Shown here: piece by piece, positions 44,973-53,748 of the stretch
How the letters are laid out: each line of letters starts with the position of its first letter
How positions within the stretch are numbered: position 1 is the stretch's first letter
NCBI RefSeq assembly: GCF_036053395.1
Contig: NZ_CP107942.1
Span: forward strand, 4,988,501-5,052,500
From: Actinoplanes sp. NBC_00393
GTDB lineage: Bacteria; Actinomycetota; Actinomycetes; Mycobacteriales; Micromonosporaceae
Length of the DNA stretch: 64,000 nucleotides
Reading direction: 5' to 3'
The notes under the pieces: model-generated
What the model was told of the DNA's origin: nothing
The model's database searches: none
What the model saw: only the letters and a program-made list of their open reading frames with translations
Made by a program: the position numbers and the translations under genes

Positions 44973-47261
44973 TCACGCCGCGGCGGCGGCCGAACGCTGC
45001 GCCGCGAACCGCGCGGTCATCTCCTCGGCGCTCACCGGCCGGCCCAGGTGGTAGCCCTGCCCCACGGTGTAGCCCAGCCGGTGCAGCCGGTCCGCCTGCT
45101 CCTGGTTCTCGATGCCCTCGGCGACGGTGTCCAGGCCGAGCGCGCCGGCGAGCTGCACGACCGCGCGGGCCACCGCCTGCCGGGCGTCGGCCGCCGCGGT
45201 GCCCGGCTCGTCCAGTTCGATGCCGTCGACGAACGACTTGTCCAGCTTGACGATCGAGGCCGGGAAGCTGCGCAGCAGGCTCAGCGACGACTCGCCGGTG
45301 CCGAAGTCGTCCAGCGCCAGGCGTACGCCCATGTCGTGCAGTTCGTGCAGCACCCGCAACACCCGCTGCCCGCGCAGCACCGCCGACTCGGTCAGCTCCA
45401 GCACCAGCCGATCAGGCCCGAGGCCGTGGTCGGCGAGCGCGGCCCGCACGTCGGTCACGAAGTCCGGATCGTGCAGCTGGAGCACCGAGACGTTCGGCGC
45501 GACCTTGTTCAGCGCGTCCGGGCCGAACTCGGCGAGCCACTCCGCCGCCTGCCGGCACGCCTCGCGCAGCACCCACCGGCCCAGCGGCACGATCAGGCCG
45601 GTCCGCTCGGCGGCCGGGATGAACTCGATCGGCGGCACCAGGCCGCGCTCCGGATGGAACCAGCGGACCAGCGCCTCGACCCCGATGATCCGGCCGTCCG
45701 CGAGCCCGATGATCGGCTGGTAGAAGAGCCGGAACTCGCCGTCGTCGAGGGCCCGGCGCAGGTCGCCGCCGAGCCGGGCGTGCGCCTGGGCGGGCTGTTC
45801 CATCCCGGCGGCGTAGCGCACCCAGTTCGCCTTGCCGCGCTGCTTGGCCGCGTACATGGCGGCGTCCGCGTCGCGCAGCAGCTGACTGGCGGCGGTGCCG
45901 GCCGGCGCGGTGGCCAGGCCGGCGCTGACGTGCACGAGCAGCCGGTGCGAGCTGATCGGCGCCGCGGTCGCGGCCATCACCCGCTCGGCCACGGCGGCGC
46001 CGCGGTCCGCGTCGGTGATCAGCACCGCGAACTCGTCACCGGCCAGCCGGGCCACCGAGCCGTCCAGGCCGGCCGCCTCGCACAGCGCGCCGGCGAACCC
46101 GACCAGCAGCCCGTCGCCGACGTCGTGGCCGAGTGAGTCGTTGACCGTCTTGAAGTCGTCCAGGTCGACCAGGAGCACGGTGGCGTCGCCGCTGGTCAGA
46201 GCCTCGTCGAGCCACTGCCGGAACAGCGCCCGGTTGGCGAGCCCGGTCAGCGGATCGTGGGTGGCCTCGTGCCGCAGCCGGGCCTCGGAGGCCTGCTTCT
46301 CGCGCAGCAGCCGGGTGTTCTCCCGGAACACCACGTACTGCCGCACCGCGACCAGGGCGGTCACCACGACCGCCACGAGCACGATGAGCCGGCCCTCCCA
46401 GGCGCCGGGCCCCCAGTGCTCCGGGCGAAACAGCACGTCGGCGACCGGCACGTCGACCGCGAGCACGGCCAGGTAGGGCAGCCAGACGTTGCCGGGCCGC
46501 ACCGACGCCTTCGCCGCGGCCCGCTGGCGCCGGGCGGCGAGGGCGAGCAGCAGCCCCGACAGCGGCATGCAGAGCGCCTGCGCCGGGACCGCACCCTCGT
46601 AACCGCCGATCACCGAGAGCAGCGCCACCCCGGCCGCGCACAGCCCGGTCGAGGCGACCAGGCGCATCGCGCTGCGGTCCACCGGCCCGCCGGCGATGTA
46701 CGACACCTTGGTGATCGACCCGGCGGCGAATGCGCAGGCCAGCAGCAGGATGGTCAGCGCCGAGACGGTCCACGGCTCGGGCGCCAGGACCATCGGGGCG
46801 ATCCCGAAGTGCCAGAGCACCGCCGAGCAGCCGAGCAGCGCGATGGCGCGGTCCAGCCACTGCTTGCCGCGCTCGTACCGGCTGGTCACGCCGAGCGGCA
46901 CCGAGGCGACGCCCCACATCGCGAGGAGCACACCTGAGCAGATCAGCGCGGCGGCGGCCGGGGGCATCGACGGCAGCTCCGGGCCGATCCGGAACGCCTC
47001 CGCCGCGAGCAGCGCGAAGCCGGCCGCGAACAGGTAGGCGCAGATCTCGACGGGCCGCCAGAACCGGCGGCCGGCCGGGGCCAGCGGCACGGACCGGCGC
47101 AGGTCCCGGATGGCCAGGCCGCCGACGGCCATCACCAGCGGCATGAACAGGAAGCCGATCGCGACCGGGCCGGCGCCGGTGAGGACCCACCAGACGTACC
47201 AGATCGCGCTGAGCAGCACGATCGTGGTGGCGGCCGCGACGTATCGCCACGACCCGGTCAT
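44973..47261 (-). CDS. Membrane GGDEF-EAL protein, probable c-di-GMP phosphodiesterase
   Basis: 762 residues from ATG 47261. About eight to ten hydrophobic helices fill residues 1-310. The GGDEF domain (HDPLTGLANRALFRQW) has the degenerate motif AGDEF, so cyclase activity is doubtful. The EAL domain is intact: GVEALVRWFHPERG, NVSVLQL, LELTESAVL, LALDDFGTGESSLSLL and VAEGIEN, supporting c-di-GMP hydrolysis. ATG overlaps the stop of the upstream paralogous cyclase gene (ATGA), so both share a transcript and probably a membrane signal. Confidence 0.9.
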   Translation of the reverse strand: MTGSWRYVAAATTIVLLSAIWYVWWVLTGAGPVAIGFLFMPLVMAVGGLAIRDLRRSVPLAPAGRRFWRPVEICAYLFAAGFALLAAEAFRIGPELPSMPPAAAALICSGVLLAMWGVASVPLGVTSRYERGKQWLDRAIALLGCSAVLWHFGIAPMVLAPEPWTVSALTILLLACAFAAGSITKVSYIAGGPVDRSAMRLVASTGLCAAGVALLSVIGGYEGAVPAQALCMPLSGLLLALAARRQRAAAKASVRPGNVWLPYLAVLAVDVPVADVLFRPEHWGPGAWEGRLIVLVAVVVTALVAVRQYVVFRENTRLLREKQASEARLRHEATHDPLTGLANRALFRQWLDEALTSGDATVLLVDLDDFKTVNDSLGHDVGDGLLVGFAGALCEAAGLDGSVARLAGDEFAVLITDADRGAAVAERVMAATAAPISSHRLLVHVSAGLATAPAGTAASQLLRDADAAMYAAKQRGKANWVRYAAGMEQPAQAHARLGGDLRRALDDGEFRLFYQPIIGLADGRIIGVEALVRWFHPERGLVPPIEFIPAAERTGLIVPLGRWVLREACRQAAEWLAEFGPDALNKVAPNVSVLQLHDPDFVTDVRAALADHGLGPDRLVLELTESAVLRGQRVLRVLHELHDMGVRLALDDFGTGESSLSLLRSFPASIVKLDKSFVDGIELDEPGTAAADARQAVARAVVQLAGALGLDTVAEGIENQEQADRLHRLGYTVGQGYHLGRPVSAEEMTARFAAQRSAAAAA

Positions 47262-48730
47262 GAGGCGACCGTCCGGGTCCGCTGCTTCTCCGCGTACATC
47301 CGCAGGTCGGCCGCATTGAGCAGCTGGTCGGGGTCGGTCGCCGGCCCGCAGGCGGCGCCGATGCTGGCACCCACGGTGAGCCGGTGCCCGCCGATCTCGG
47401 CGGGTGCGGTCAGCGCCTCGCGGATCCGGGCCGCGAGCCGTCCGGCCGCCGCGTCGCCGCCGGCCACCAGGACCGCGAACTCGTCGCCGCCCAGCCGGGC
47501 CGGCACGTCGTCCGGGCCGGCGCACTCGCGCAGCCGGTCGGCGACGTGCCGCAGGACCGCGTCGCCGGCGCCGTGGCCGTACGTGTCATTGATCTGCTTG
47601 AAGCCGTTGAGATCGATCAGCAGCACCGCCGCGTCGCCGGCCGCCGCGGTCACCCCGGCGGTGAACCGGCGGCGGTTGGCCAGGCCGGTGAGCTCGTCGT
47701 GGTCGGCCTGGTAGCGCAGCCGCTCGTGCAGCTCACGCGACTCGGTGACGTCCCGCGAGTTGCAGACCACGCCGCCGATGCCCGGCTCGTGGGAGAGGTT
47801 CACCGCGACCACCTCCAGCCAGCGCCAGGTCCCGTCGGCCCGGCGGTACCGGCCCTGGTAGGTCAGCTGCGCGCCCGGCGTCGAGTAGAGGACCGCCAGG
47901 TCGCCGGCGAGCCGCGCCTTGTCGTCGTTGTGCAGGATCTCCAGCGACGAGCGGTCCAGCGCGTAGGCGGCCGGCAGCCCGAGCACCTTCTCCACGGCCG
48001 GGCTGACATAGGTGAACCGGCCGTCCGGCGTGGCGATCGAGGTGATCTCGGAGGCGTGCCGCAGCAGCGACTCCAGGCGCCGCTCCCGCTCGTCCAGCCG
48101 GTCCAGCAGGCGGTTGTTCTCGGCGAGCGCGAGCACCTGCCGGGCCACCACCAGGGCGACGTTCACCAGCAGCCCGGCCAGGGCGCCCCAGGCGGGCAGG
48201 GCGAGACCTCCGGCGGCGAGCGCGGCCACCAGGGTGGCTGCGCAGACGACCGTTGCCATGTACGGGAGGACGCTGTACCGCCGCCCGCGGGCCGGCCGCT
48301 CACCCACCGGCCTGGCGAACGAACCCGGCGCGCCGGTCAGCAGCTGGATCCGCGGGCTGAAGAGCAGCATCAGGCACGGACCGATGATCAGGATCATCTG
48401 GGTGCCGGTGTCCCCCGCGCCGGCGGCCGGCAGCAGCGCGGTCCCCACGGCCTGCAGCATCGTCGCCGCGGTGATCGGGACGGCCGCCGCCGTGCCGGCC
48501 GGGCTGTTGCCGCTGAGCAGCAGCTTCACCGCGAGCAGCACCGCGCAGAACATGACGCCGCTGCCGACCACCGCGGTGGCGATCGCGGCCGGGCCCGCCG
48601 ACGCCAGGGACGGGCGGGTCATCAGGCACCAGGCGACCGACGCCGCGGCGCTGTTCACGATCGTGGCGTCGAGCAGGAACCGCAGACGCTGGCCGCCCGA
48701 CCAGCTCCCGGTCGGATCACCAGGGCGACG
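47258..48730 (-). CDS. PAS-GGDEF diguanylate cyclase, C-terminal part of a frameshifted gene
   Basis: Open to 48826 in this frame, but protein-like sequence starts near 48725 (TGSWSGGQRLRFLLDATIV). Several membrane helices, a coiled segment, a PAS domain (ITSIATPDGRFTYVSPAVEKVLG, with PAC GRYRRADGTWRWLEVVAV), and a GGDEF domain with intact GGDEF (ARLGGDEFAVLV). No good start exists here: the first ATG in frame (about 48622) falls inside the membrane region. The missing N-terminus is encoded in another frame at 48655-49116. Active-site residues argue for a working cyclase if the frame is restored. Confidence 0.75.
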   Translation of the reverse strand, partial: RRPGDPTGSWSGGQRLRFLLDATIVNSAAASVAWCLMTRPSLASAGPAAIATAVVGSGVMFCAVLLAVKLLLSGNSPAGTAAAVPITAATMLQAVGTALLPAAGAGDTGTQMILIIGPCLMLLFSPRIQLLTGAPGSFARPVGERPARGRRYSVLPYMATVVCAATLVAALAAGGLALPAWGALAGLLVNVALVVARQVLALAENNRLLDRLDERERRLESLLRHASEITSIATPDGRFTYVSPAVEKVLGLPAAYALDRSSLEILHNDDKARLAGDLAVLYSTPGAQLTYQGRYRRADGTWRWLEVVAVNLSHEPGIGGVVCNSRDVTESRELHERLRYQADHDELTGLANRRRFTAGVTAAAGDAAVLLIDLNGFKQINDTYGHGAGDAVLRHVADRLRECAGPDDVPARLGGDEFAVLVAGGDAAAGRLAARIREALTAPAEIGGHRLTVGASIGAACGPATDPDQLLNAADLRMYAEKQRTRTVAS

Positions 48731-49116
48731 CCGCACACCAGGATCACGCCGAGCAGCGCGGCGGCGGTCTGCGCCGGGTGGAACTCGAGCCGGTCCAGCG
48801 AGGGGTCGGCGAGCACCGTCGCGCACTGCACCAGGTCCCCGGCGGCGAAGATCAGCCCGGCGGCGGAGACGGCACGCCAGAACCGGCGGGCCTCCGGTGA
48901 CAGGTCGAGGGTGCGGTGCACCTGCCGGGACATCCAGAACAGCAGGAGGTCCAGGAACGGCATGACGAGCCAGGTGACCAGCAGCTGTGCCCGGGCGCTA
49001 CCGAGGTCCAGCGCGTACCCGGCGGACAGCACGACACCGGCCACGGCGAGCGCGGCCAGCACCGGGTCCCGCCACAGCCGGGCCGGGCGGGCGGCGTCAG
49101 CGACCGCAGCGGGCAT
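48655..49116 (-). pseudogene. N-terminal membrane part of the frameshifted PAS-GGDEF gene
   Basis: 153 codons from ATG 49116. Helices LWRDPVLAALAVAGVVLSAG, LLVTWLVMPFLDLLLFWM and ALLGVILVCGVALVIRP; then the frame drifts into GAGRAASVCGSC and stops. RRFWRAVSAAGLIFAAGD aligns with RRFWRPVEICAYLFAAGF of the downstream EAL paralogue, where both halves are in one frame. One missing or extra base near 48715-48730 would join this to the PAS-GGDEF part. A real mutation or an assembly error. Confidence 0.7.
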
Positions 49117-49275
49117 GGTCTTCCTTCCGTCATTCCCTGTACCTGCCTGCGATCGGCCCGTCCGGGCGCGGGCTTAGCCTTTCCCCACTCGCACAACCGC
49201 CACGTGATCTTCGCTGGACGGCCACCGATCGCCAATATATTGATGCTCTTATATTCGCTGGCGAGAGGGGCATCG

Positions 49276-50310
49276 ATGGGCGTGTCGAGGACGAGTCGCT
49301 GGACGGCGGCCGCCGCGGTCGGGCTGCTGGCGGCGGCATTCACCGCGGCGCCGGCCGAGGCGGCGGTGAGCCGGGCCGAACTGGCGCTGCGCTGGGCGCC
49401 GATCCACTACCAGGACGTGGACGCCACCGGCGCCCACGCGCTCGGCGGCAAGGCCGACATGATCACCCGGTACGACTTCGACGGCAATCTGAACGGCCGC
49501 GACAACTGGGACAACGCCGGGAGCGAGACGGCCGCCCACGCCTACTACTCGGTGGCCGAGACCGCCACCCACTGGTACCTGACCTATCTCTTCTTCCACC
49601 CGCGGGACTGGGTGGACCACCCGTTCTTCGAGACCGAGCACGAGAACGACGGGGAAGGCGTGCTGCTCGTGGTCGAGCGGGACGGGTCGGACCACGGGAC
49701 GCTGCGGGCGGCGGTCACGGTGGCGCACAGCGACTTCTACTCGTACACGCCGGCCGGCAGCACTTGGACCGGCGGCGGCGAGACGGTCGACGGCACGCTG
49801 CAGTTCCAGTCGTCACCGCACGACGGGTTCTCGCACCCGGTCACCGCGCAGGAGGCCAAGGGACATGGGCTGAAGGCGTACCCGCAGTACACGATCAACG
49901 GGGACGGCATCGTCTACTACCCGTCGACGGTCGCCGAGTCGCCGTCCGGTGCGAACGACCGGGACGTGCGCTACCGGCTCGTCGACGTCTTCGCGTCCGG
50001 CGGACTGTGGGCGCAACGCAACAACAGCAGCCTGTTCGCCGGCCTCGGCACGTTCGCCGGGGACACCAGCGGCGGGTGCGGCACCGGCACCTGGTCGTGC
50101 GGGACCAACTCGGCGAACGCGCCGTGGGGCTGGGACGACGGGAACGACACGGTGGGCCGCGGTGAGATCGCCACCGATCCGGCGAAGCTGGCCACGGCGT
50201 ACTTCACGGTTCCGGGGGCGCCGGCACGGGCGTACAGCTACAACCCGTACACCGCGGCGGCCGCGGCGCTGCGGGAGGCCGCGCGCACGCTGCCGCCCAC
50301 GGTCGACTGA
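49276..50310 (+). CDS. Secreted protein of unknown function (Vps62-like pattern)
   Basis: 344 residues from ATG 49276, preceded by gagagggg. Signal peptide TAAAAVGLLAAAFTAAPAEA. Mature domain begins LALRWAPIHYQDVDATG, has FDGNLNGRDNWDNAG, THWYLTYLFFHPRDWVDHPFFETEHENDGEGVLLVVERDGS, and GGCGTGTWSCG. The Trp/His/Asp-rich HPRDW..HENDGEG region recalls fungal and bacterial Vps62-related proteins; no enzymatic role is known to me. Ends in a strong terminator. Confidence 0.75.
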   Translation: MGVSRTSRWTAAAAVGLLAAAFTAAPAEAAVSRAELALRWAPIHYQDVDATGAHALGGKADMITRYDFDGNLNGRDNWDNAGSETAAHAYYSVAETATHWYLTYLFFHPRDWVDHPFFETEHENDGEGVLLVVERDGSDHGTLRAAVTVAHSDFYSYTPAGSTWTGGGETVDGTLQFQSSPHDGFSHPVTAQEAKGHGLKAYPQYTINGDGIVYYPSTVAESPSGANDRDVRYRLVDVFASGGLWAQRNNSSLFAGLGTFAGDTSGGCGTGTWSCGTNSANAPWGWDDGNDTVGRGEIATDPAKLATAYFTVPGAPARAYSYNPYTAAAAALREAARTLPPTVD

Positions 50311-50315
50311 CCACA

Positions 50316-50364
50316 GCGACCGGCCCGCCCGCGATTGTCATGGCGCGATGGGCGGGCCGGTCGC
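50316..50364. terminator. Bidirectional terminator
   Basis: Perfect 15-bp stem (50316-50330 with 50350-50364), 19-nt loop, between convergent stops. Confidence 0.8.
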
Positions 50365-50374
50365 CGGGAGTCTG

Positions 50375-50980
50375 TCAGAGCTCCGGAGTGGCGATCGGCT
50401 CGGGCTCGTCGACCGGCTCGTCAGTCGGCTCGCTGGTGGGCTCGTCAGTCGGGGTTTCGGTCGGCTCGTCCGAGGGCTCGTCGACCGGCTCCGACGACGG
50501 GGCCGGCGTGGGCGGCACCGAAGGAGTCGGCGTGGGGGCCGGCTTGACCACCTTCTTCGTGCCGGTCGCCTGCACTTTGGCAGCGGTGTAGACGGCGCCG
50601 GTGGCCGTACCGGTGATGGTGATCTTGAAGCCGGCGGCCAGCGCGCTCACCTGGACCTTCCTGCCGTTGAGCAGGACCCGGACGCCGGCCGGCACGGTGA
50701 CCGTCACGGTCTTGCCCTTGACGTCCTTGGTGCCACTCTTCACCGCGACGGTCACCGTGCTGCCCTTGACGGCGGTCACGGTGCCGGTCGCCGCGAAGGT
50801 GACCTTCTTGGCCGGCGTCTTCTTCTTCGCGGGCTCCTTCTTGGCCGGCTTCTTCGCGGCCGCCATCTGGACCGCGGACGACGAGGAGCTCTGGGCGAAC
50901 GCGGCCACGCCGGTGCCGACGACGGGGACGGTGACGACCACGGACAGGGCGATGGCGGTGGCCGTGCGGCGCATACGCAT
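50375..50980 (-). CDS. Secreted DUF5666-like beta-barrel protein with acidic Pro/Thr tail
   Basis: 201 residues; ATG 50980 lies 8 nt after gaggag. Signal peptide ATAIALSVVVTVPVVGTGVAAFA, then a Lys/Ala stretch (AAKKPAKKEPAKKKTPAKK), a beta domain with TGTVTAVKGSTVTVAVKSG and VRVLLNGRKVQVSALAAG like DUF5666/OB folds, and a tail of repeated (S/T)DEP units (EPTDEPVDEPEP). The basic-then-acidic design is unusual for an exported protein and might bind polyanions or metal at the cell wall. Function unknown. Confidence 0.75.
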   Translation of the reverse strand: MRMRRTATAIALSVVVTVPVVGTGVAAFAQSSSSSAVQMAAAKKPAKKEPAKKKTPAKKVTFAATGTVTAVKGSTVTVAVKSGTKDVKGKTVTVTVPAGVRVLLNGRKVQVSALAAGFKITITGTATGAVYTAAKVQATGTKKVVKPAPTPTPSVPPTPAPSSEPVDEPSDEPTETPTDEPTSEPTDEPVDEPEPIATPEL

Positions 50981-51167
50981 GAGTGGAACTCCTCGACTCG
51001 GGGGAGTTTCCATCGTGGTGACGTCCGGGTCCCATCCGGTTGTCGCTGTGGTTGCGGGATGGTTGCACCGGGTTCCCGCCGCTTTTCACGGATAGCGCCG
51101 GATAGTCGCCCGTTCGGCCCTTCTGTGACTGGCGATGCGCAACGTGAGGAGAAGCACGGGAGTTGAC

Positions 51168-52571
51168 ATGGTCGTCCGACTGGGTGAATGTCCTGGGATG
51201 CACGATGTTTGGCCGGCGCCGGGCCTCCTTCTGGCCTCGCGGTACCGCCTCGTCACGCTGCTGGAAACCGGCGGCATGGCGCAAGTCTGGCGGGCCGTGG
51301 ACGAGTTGCTGGACCGGCCGGTCGCGGTCAAGCTCCCGGCCGGTGACACCCGTGCCGCGCATCTGGCCTGGCGCGAGGCCCGGCTGGCGGCCCGCCTCTC
51401 GCATCCCGGCATCGCCGCGGTGCACGACTACCGCGAGGCGGTCCGCCCCGACGGCTCGGTGGCCCCGTTCGTGGTGATGGAGCTGCTCAGCGGCGAGACC
51501 GTGGCGGCCCGGCTGGTCGACGGCCCGATCCCGTGGGGCGAGGCGGTCTCGATCGGCACCGCCGTCGCCGAGGCGCTCGCCGCCGCACACGCGGCCGGCG
51601 TGGTGCACCGCGACATCAAGCCGGGCAACGTGATGCTCTGCCCGGGTGGCGTCAAGCTGCTCGACTTCGGGATCAGCGCCGCCGCCGGCGAGCCCGACGA
51701 CGACGACACCGGCGCCACGTTCGGCACCCCGGCGTACGCGGCGCCCGAACGCCTGGACGGCAAACCCGCCGAGCCCGCCACCGACCTGTACGGGCTGGGT
51801 GTGCTGCTGTTCGAGATGGTGGCCGGCGAGCCGCCGTACTCGGTGGACACCTGGGAGGAGCTCGCCGCGGCCCAGGCGTCCGGCCCCGCGCAGCTCCCCG
51901 AGGGCCTGCCTGCCCGGCTACGGGAGCTGATCGCCCGGTGCCTGCAGGACGAGCCGCACCGGCGTCCCTCGGCCGCCGAGGCCCGCCGGACACTGGCCCG
52001 CCTGATCCCGTCCTCACCGGCCCGCAGCACCATCCCGCTGCCCGAGCCACCACCGACCGGCCTGGCCCGGGTCATCCCGGTCACGGCCCGCCCGTCGTCG
52101 ACAGCCGGCCGGGTCGGCGCCGTCGCCGGCCTCGTCCTGGTCGTCGCCGCCTTCATCGCTCTGATCAACACGGTCGGCGGGCCGGAGGGCGACGACAACG
52201 TGGCGCAGGCCCCGCCGGCCGGCACCCCGTCGGCCGCGCCGTCGGTCACCACGAAGGCGGCGCCGGAGCCCCCGACGGCCGCCACCACCAGAGCCACGCC
52301 GACCGCGACGCTGACCCTGGACGCGGCGCTGAGCCGGGTCCGCGCGGCGGTCGAGAAGGGTGAGGAGCTCGGCGAGATCCGGCCGGACGTCGCCCTCGAC
52401 CTGATGAATCTGCTCCGTCAGATCGACAGCGGCTCGGCGGAGGTCGGCGACCAGGTGGAGCTGCTCAGCAGCAAGGTGCGGCAGCGGCTCAGCGAGGGCG
52501 CGATGACCGAGACCCGGGCCTCGGTCCTGCAGTCCCGCCTGAGGGATCTGCGGGGTGTGAGCGGCGCCTGA
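51168..52571 (+). CDS. Membrane-anchored serine/threonine protein kinase
   Basis: 467 residues from ATG 51168 (gggag 5 nt upstream; ATG 51198 is possible). Kinase domain about 26-280: ETGGMAQVW in place of the usual GxGxxG, Lys55 in VAVK, HRDIKPGNV with Asp149, DFG (Asp166) and APE. One membrane helix (about 315-337), then a Pro/Thr linker and an all-helical external domain rich in Glu/Arg (LDAALSRVRAAVEKGEELGEIRPD). No PASTA domain. The glycine loop lacks its first glycine, so activity may be modest. Confidence 0.88.
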   Translation: MVVRLGECPGMHDVWPAPGLLLASRYRLVTLLETGGMAQVWRAVDELLDRPVAVKLPAGDTRAAHLAWREARLAARLSHPGIAAVHDYREAVRPDGSVAPFVVMELLSGETVAARLVDGPIPWGEAVSIGTAVAEALAAAHAAGVVHRDIKPGNVMLCPGGVKLLDFGISAAAGEPDDDDTGATFGTPAYAAPERLDGKPAEPATDLYGLGVLLFEMVAGEPPYSVDTWEELAAAQASGPAQLPEGLPARLRELIARCLQDEPHRRPSAAEARRTLARLIPSSPARSTIPLPEPPPTGLARVIPVTARPSSTAGRVGAVAGLVLVVAAFIALINTVGGPEGDDNVAQAPPAGTPSAAPSVTTKAAPEPPTAATTRATPTATLTLDAALSRVRAAVEKGEELGEIRPDVALDLMNLLRQIDSGSAEVGDQVELLSSKVRQRLSEGAMTETRASVLQSRLRDLRGVSGA

Positions 52572-52575
52572 GCCG

Positions 52576-53586
52576 TTACGCGGACCCGCGCAGGATCAGC
52601 CGGGTCGGCAGGACCGTCTCGTGGTCGGCCGGCTCCTCGCCGTCGAGCTTGGACAGCAGCAGCCGCACCATCTCCTGGCCCATCTGCTCGATCGGCTGGT
52701 AGACACTGGTCAGCGGCGGATCGGTGTGCCGGGCGATACCCGAGTCGTCGAAGCCGATGACCGCGACGTCCTGCGGCACCCGCCGGCCCGCGCGGCGCAG
52801 CACCCGCAGCGCGCCGGCCGCCATCATGTCCGAGGCGGCGAACACCGCGTCGATCTGCGGGTACTGATTGAGCAGCCACTCCATTGCGGTGGCACCGCTC
52901 AGCTCGCCGAAGTCACCGCGGGCGGCCGGGCCCTCGCCCACCACGTCGCGATAGCCGTCGTACCGCGCGATGCCGGCGGCCATGTCCAGCGGGCCGGTGA
53001 TCGTGGCGATGCAGCGCCGGCCCTGCTCACGCAGGTAGGTGACGGCGGCCCGGGCGCCACCGCGGTTGTCGGCGTCGACGTAGCTGACCGGCTCCGGGTG
53101 CACCGGCCGGCCCACCCGCACGGTCGGGACGCCACGCTCCTCCAGCAGCGCCGGCAGCGGGTCGTCGCCGTGCACCGAGAGCAGCAGCGCGCCGTCGACG
53201 TGCTGGCGGGTCAGGTAGCCCTCCAGCTGGCGGCGCTCCTCGGGGGCCTGCGCGATCATCAGGACCATCTGCAGGTTGCGGGCGACCAGCACCGACGAGA
53301 CCGACTGCACGATGCGGCCGAAGAACGGCTCGGCGAAGAACCGCTCGCCGGACTCGAAGACGACCAGGGCAATCGAATCGGTTCGCTGGGTGACCAGCGC
53401 GCGGGCCGCGCGGTTCGGCACATAACCCAGCGCGTCGATCGCGTCCTGGACCGCCTGCCGCGCCTTCGGGCTGACCTGCGCCGACCCGTTGACGACACGG
53501 GACACCGTCCCGCGGCCGACACCGGCCCGGGCCGCGACCTCCTCCAGCGTCGGCCGCCCTGTCGAGCGGATCCGATCCTCCCTCAT
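52576..53586 (-). CDS. LacI-family regulator, CelR/CebR-like
   Basis: 336 residues from ATG 53586. HTH RPTLEEVAARAGVGRGTVSRVVNGSAQVSP, hinge LGYVPNRAARALVTQRTDSIALVV, and a periplasmic-binding-type sensor (FAEPFFGRIVQSV, QHVDGALLLSVHGDDPLP, SYVDADNRGGARAAV, AVFAASDMMAAGALRVLR, VIGFDDSGIARHTDPPLTSV). These stretches follow cellulase regulators of the CelR/CebR type closely, as far as I recall those sequences. Such repressors bind TGGGAGCGCTCCCA, present at 15094 before the GH6 gene. No sugar transporter is adjacent. Convergent with the kinase gene (4 bp). Confidence 0.85.
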   Translation of the reverse strand: MREDRIRSTGRPTLEEVAARAGVGRGTVSRVVNGSAQVSPKARQAVQDAIDALGYVPNRAARALVTQRTDSIALVVFESGERFFAEPFFGRIVQSVSSVLVARNLQMVLMIAQAPEERRQLEGYLTRQHVDGALLLSVHGDDPLPALLEERGVPTVRVGRPVHPEPVSYVDADNRGGARAAVTYLREQGRRCIATITGPLDMAAGIARYDGYRDVVGEGPAARGDFGELSGATAMEWLLNQYPQIDAVFAASDMMAAGALRVLRRAGRRVPQDVAVIGFDDSGIARHTDPPLTSVYQPIEQMGQEMVRLLLSKLDGEEPADHETVLPTRLILRGSA

Positions 53587-53748
53587 CGCCGGCCGTCCTT
53601 TCCGCGTCACCAGACGCACCCGCGTGAAGAGTAGTCCGCCGGGTAACCCCAGGTCGCCCCCATCCCCACGAGAAGCTTGGCCGGATCTTTGCGGAGGGTG
53701 TCCGGGCCGCCAGTTCCGCCCGTGGCGGGGACCGGCAAGAGTGGGAGC

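Noticed and set aside
48655..48826. Programmed frameshift in the cyclase gene
   Set aside because: No slippery heptamer or downstream hairpin is visible near the junction; mutation or sequence error is simpler.
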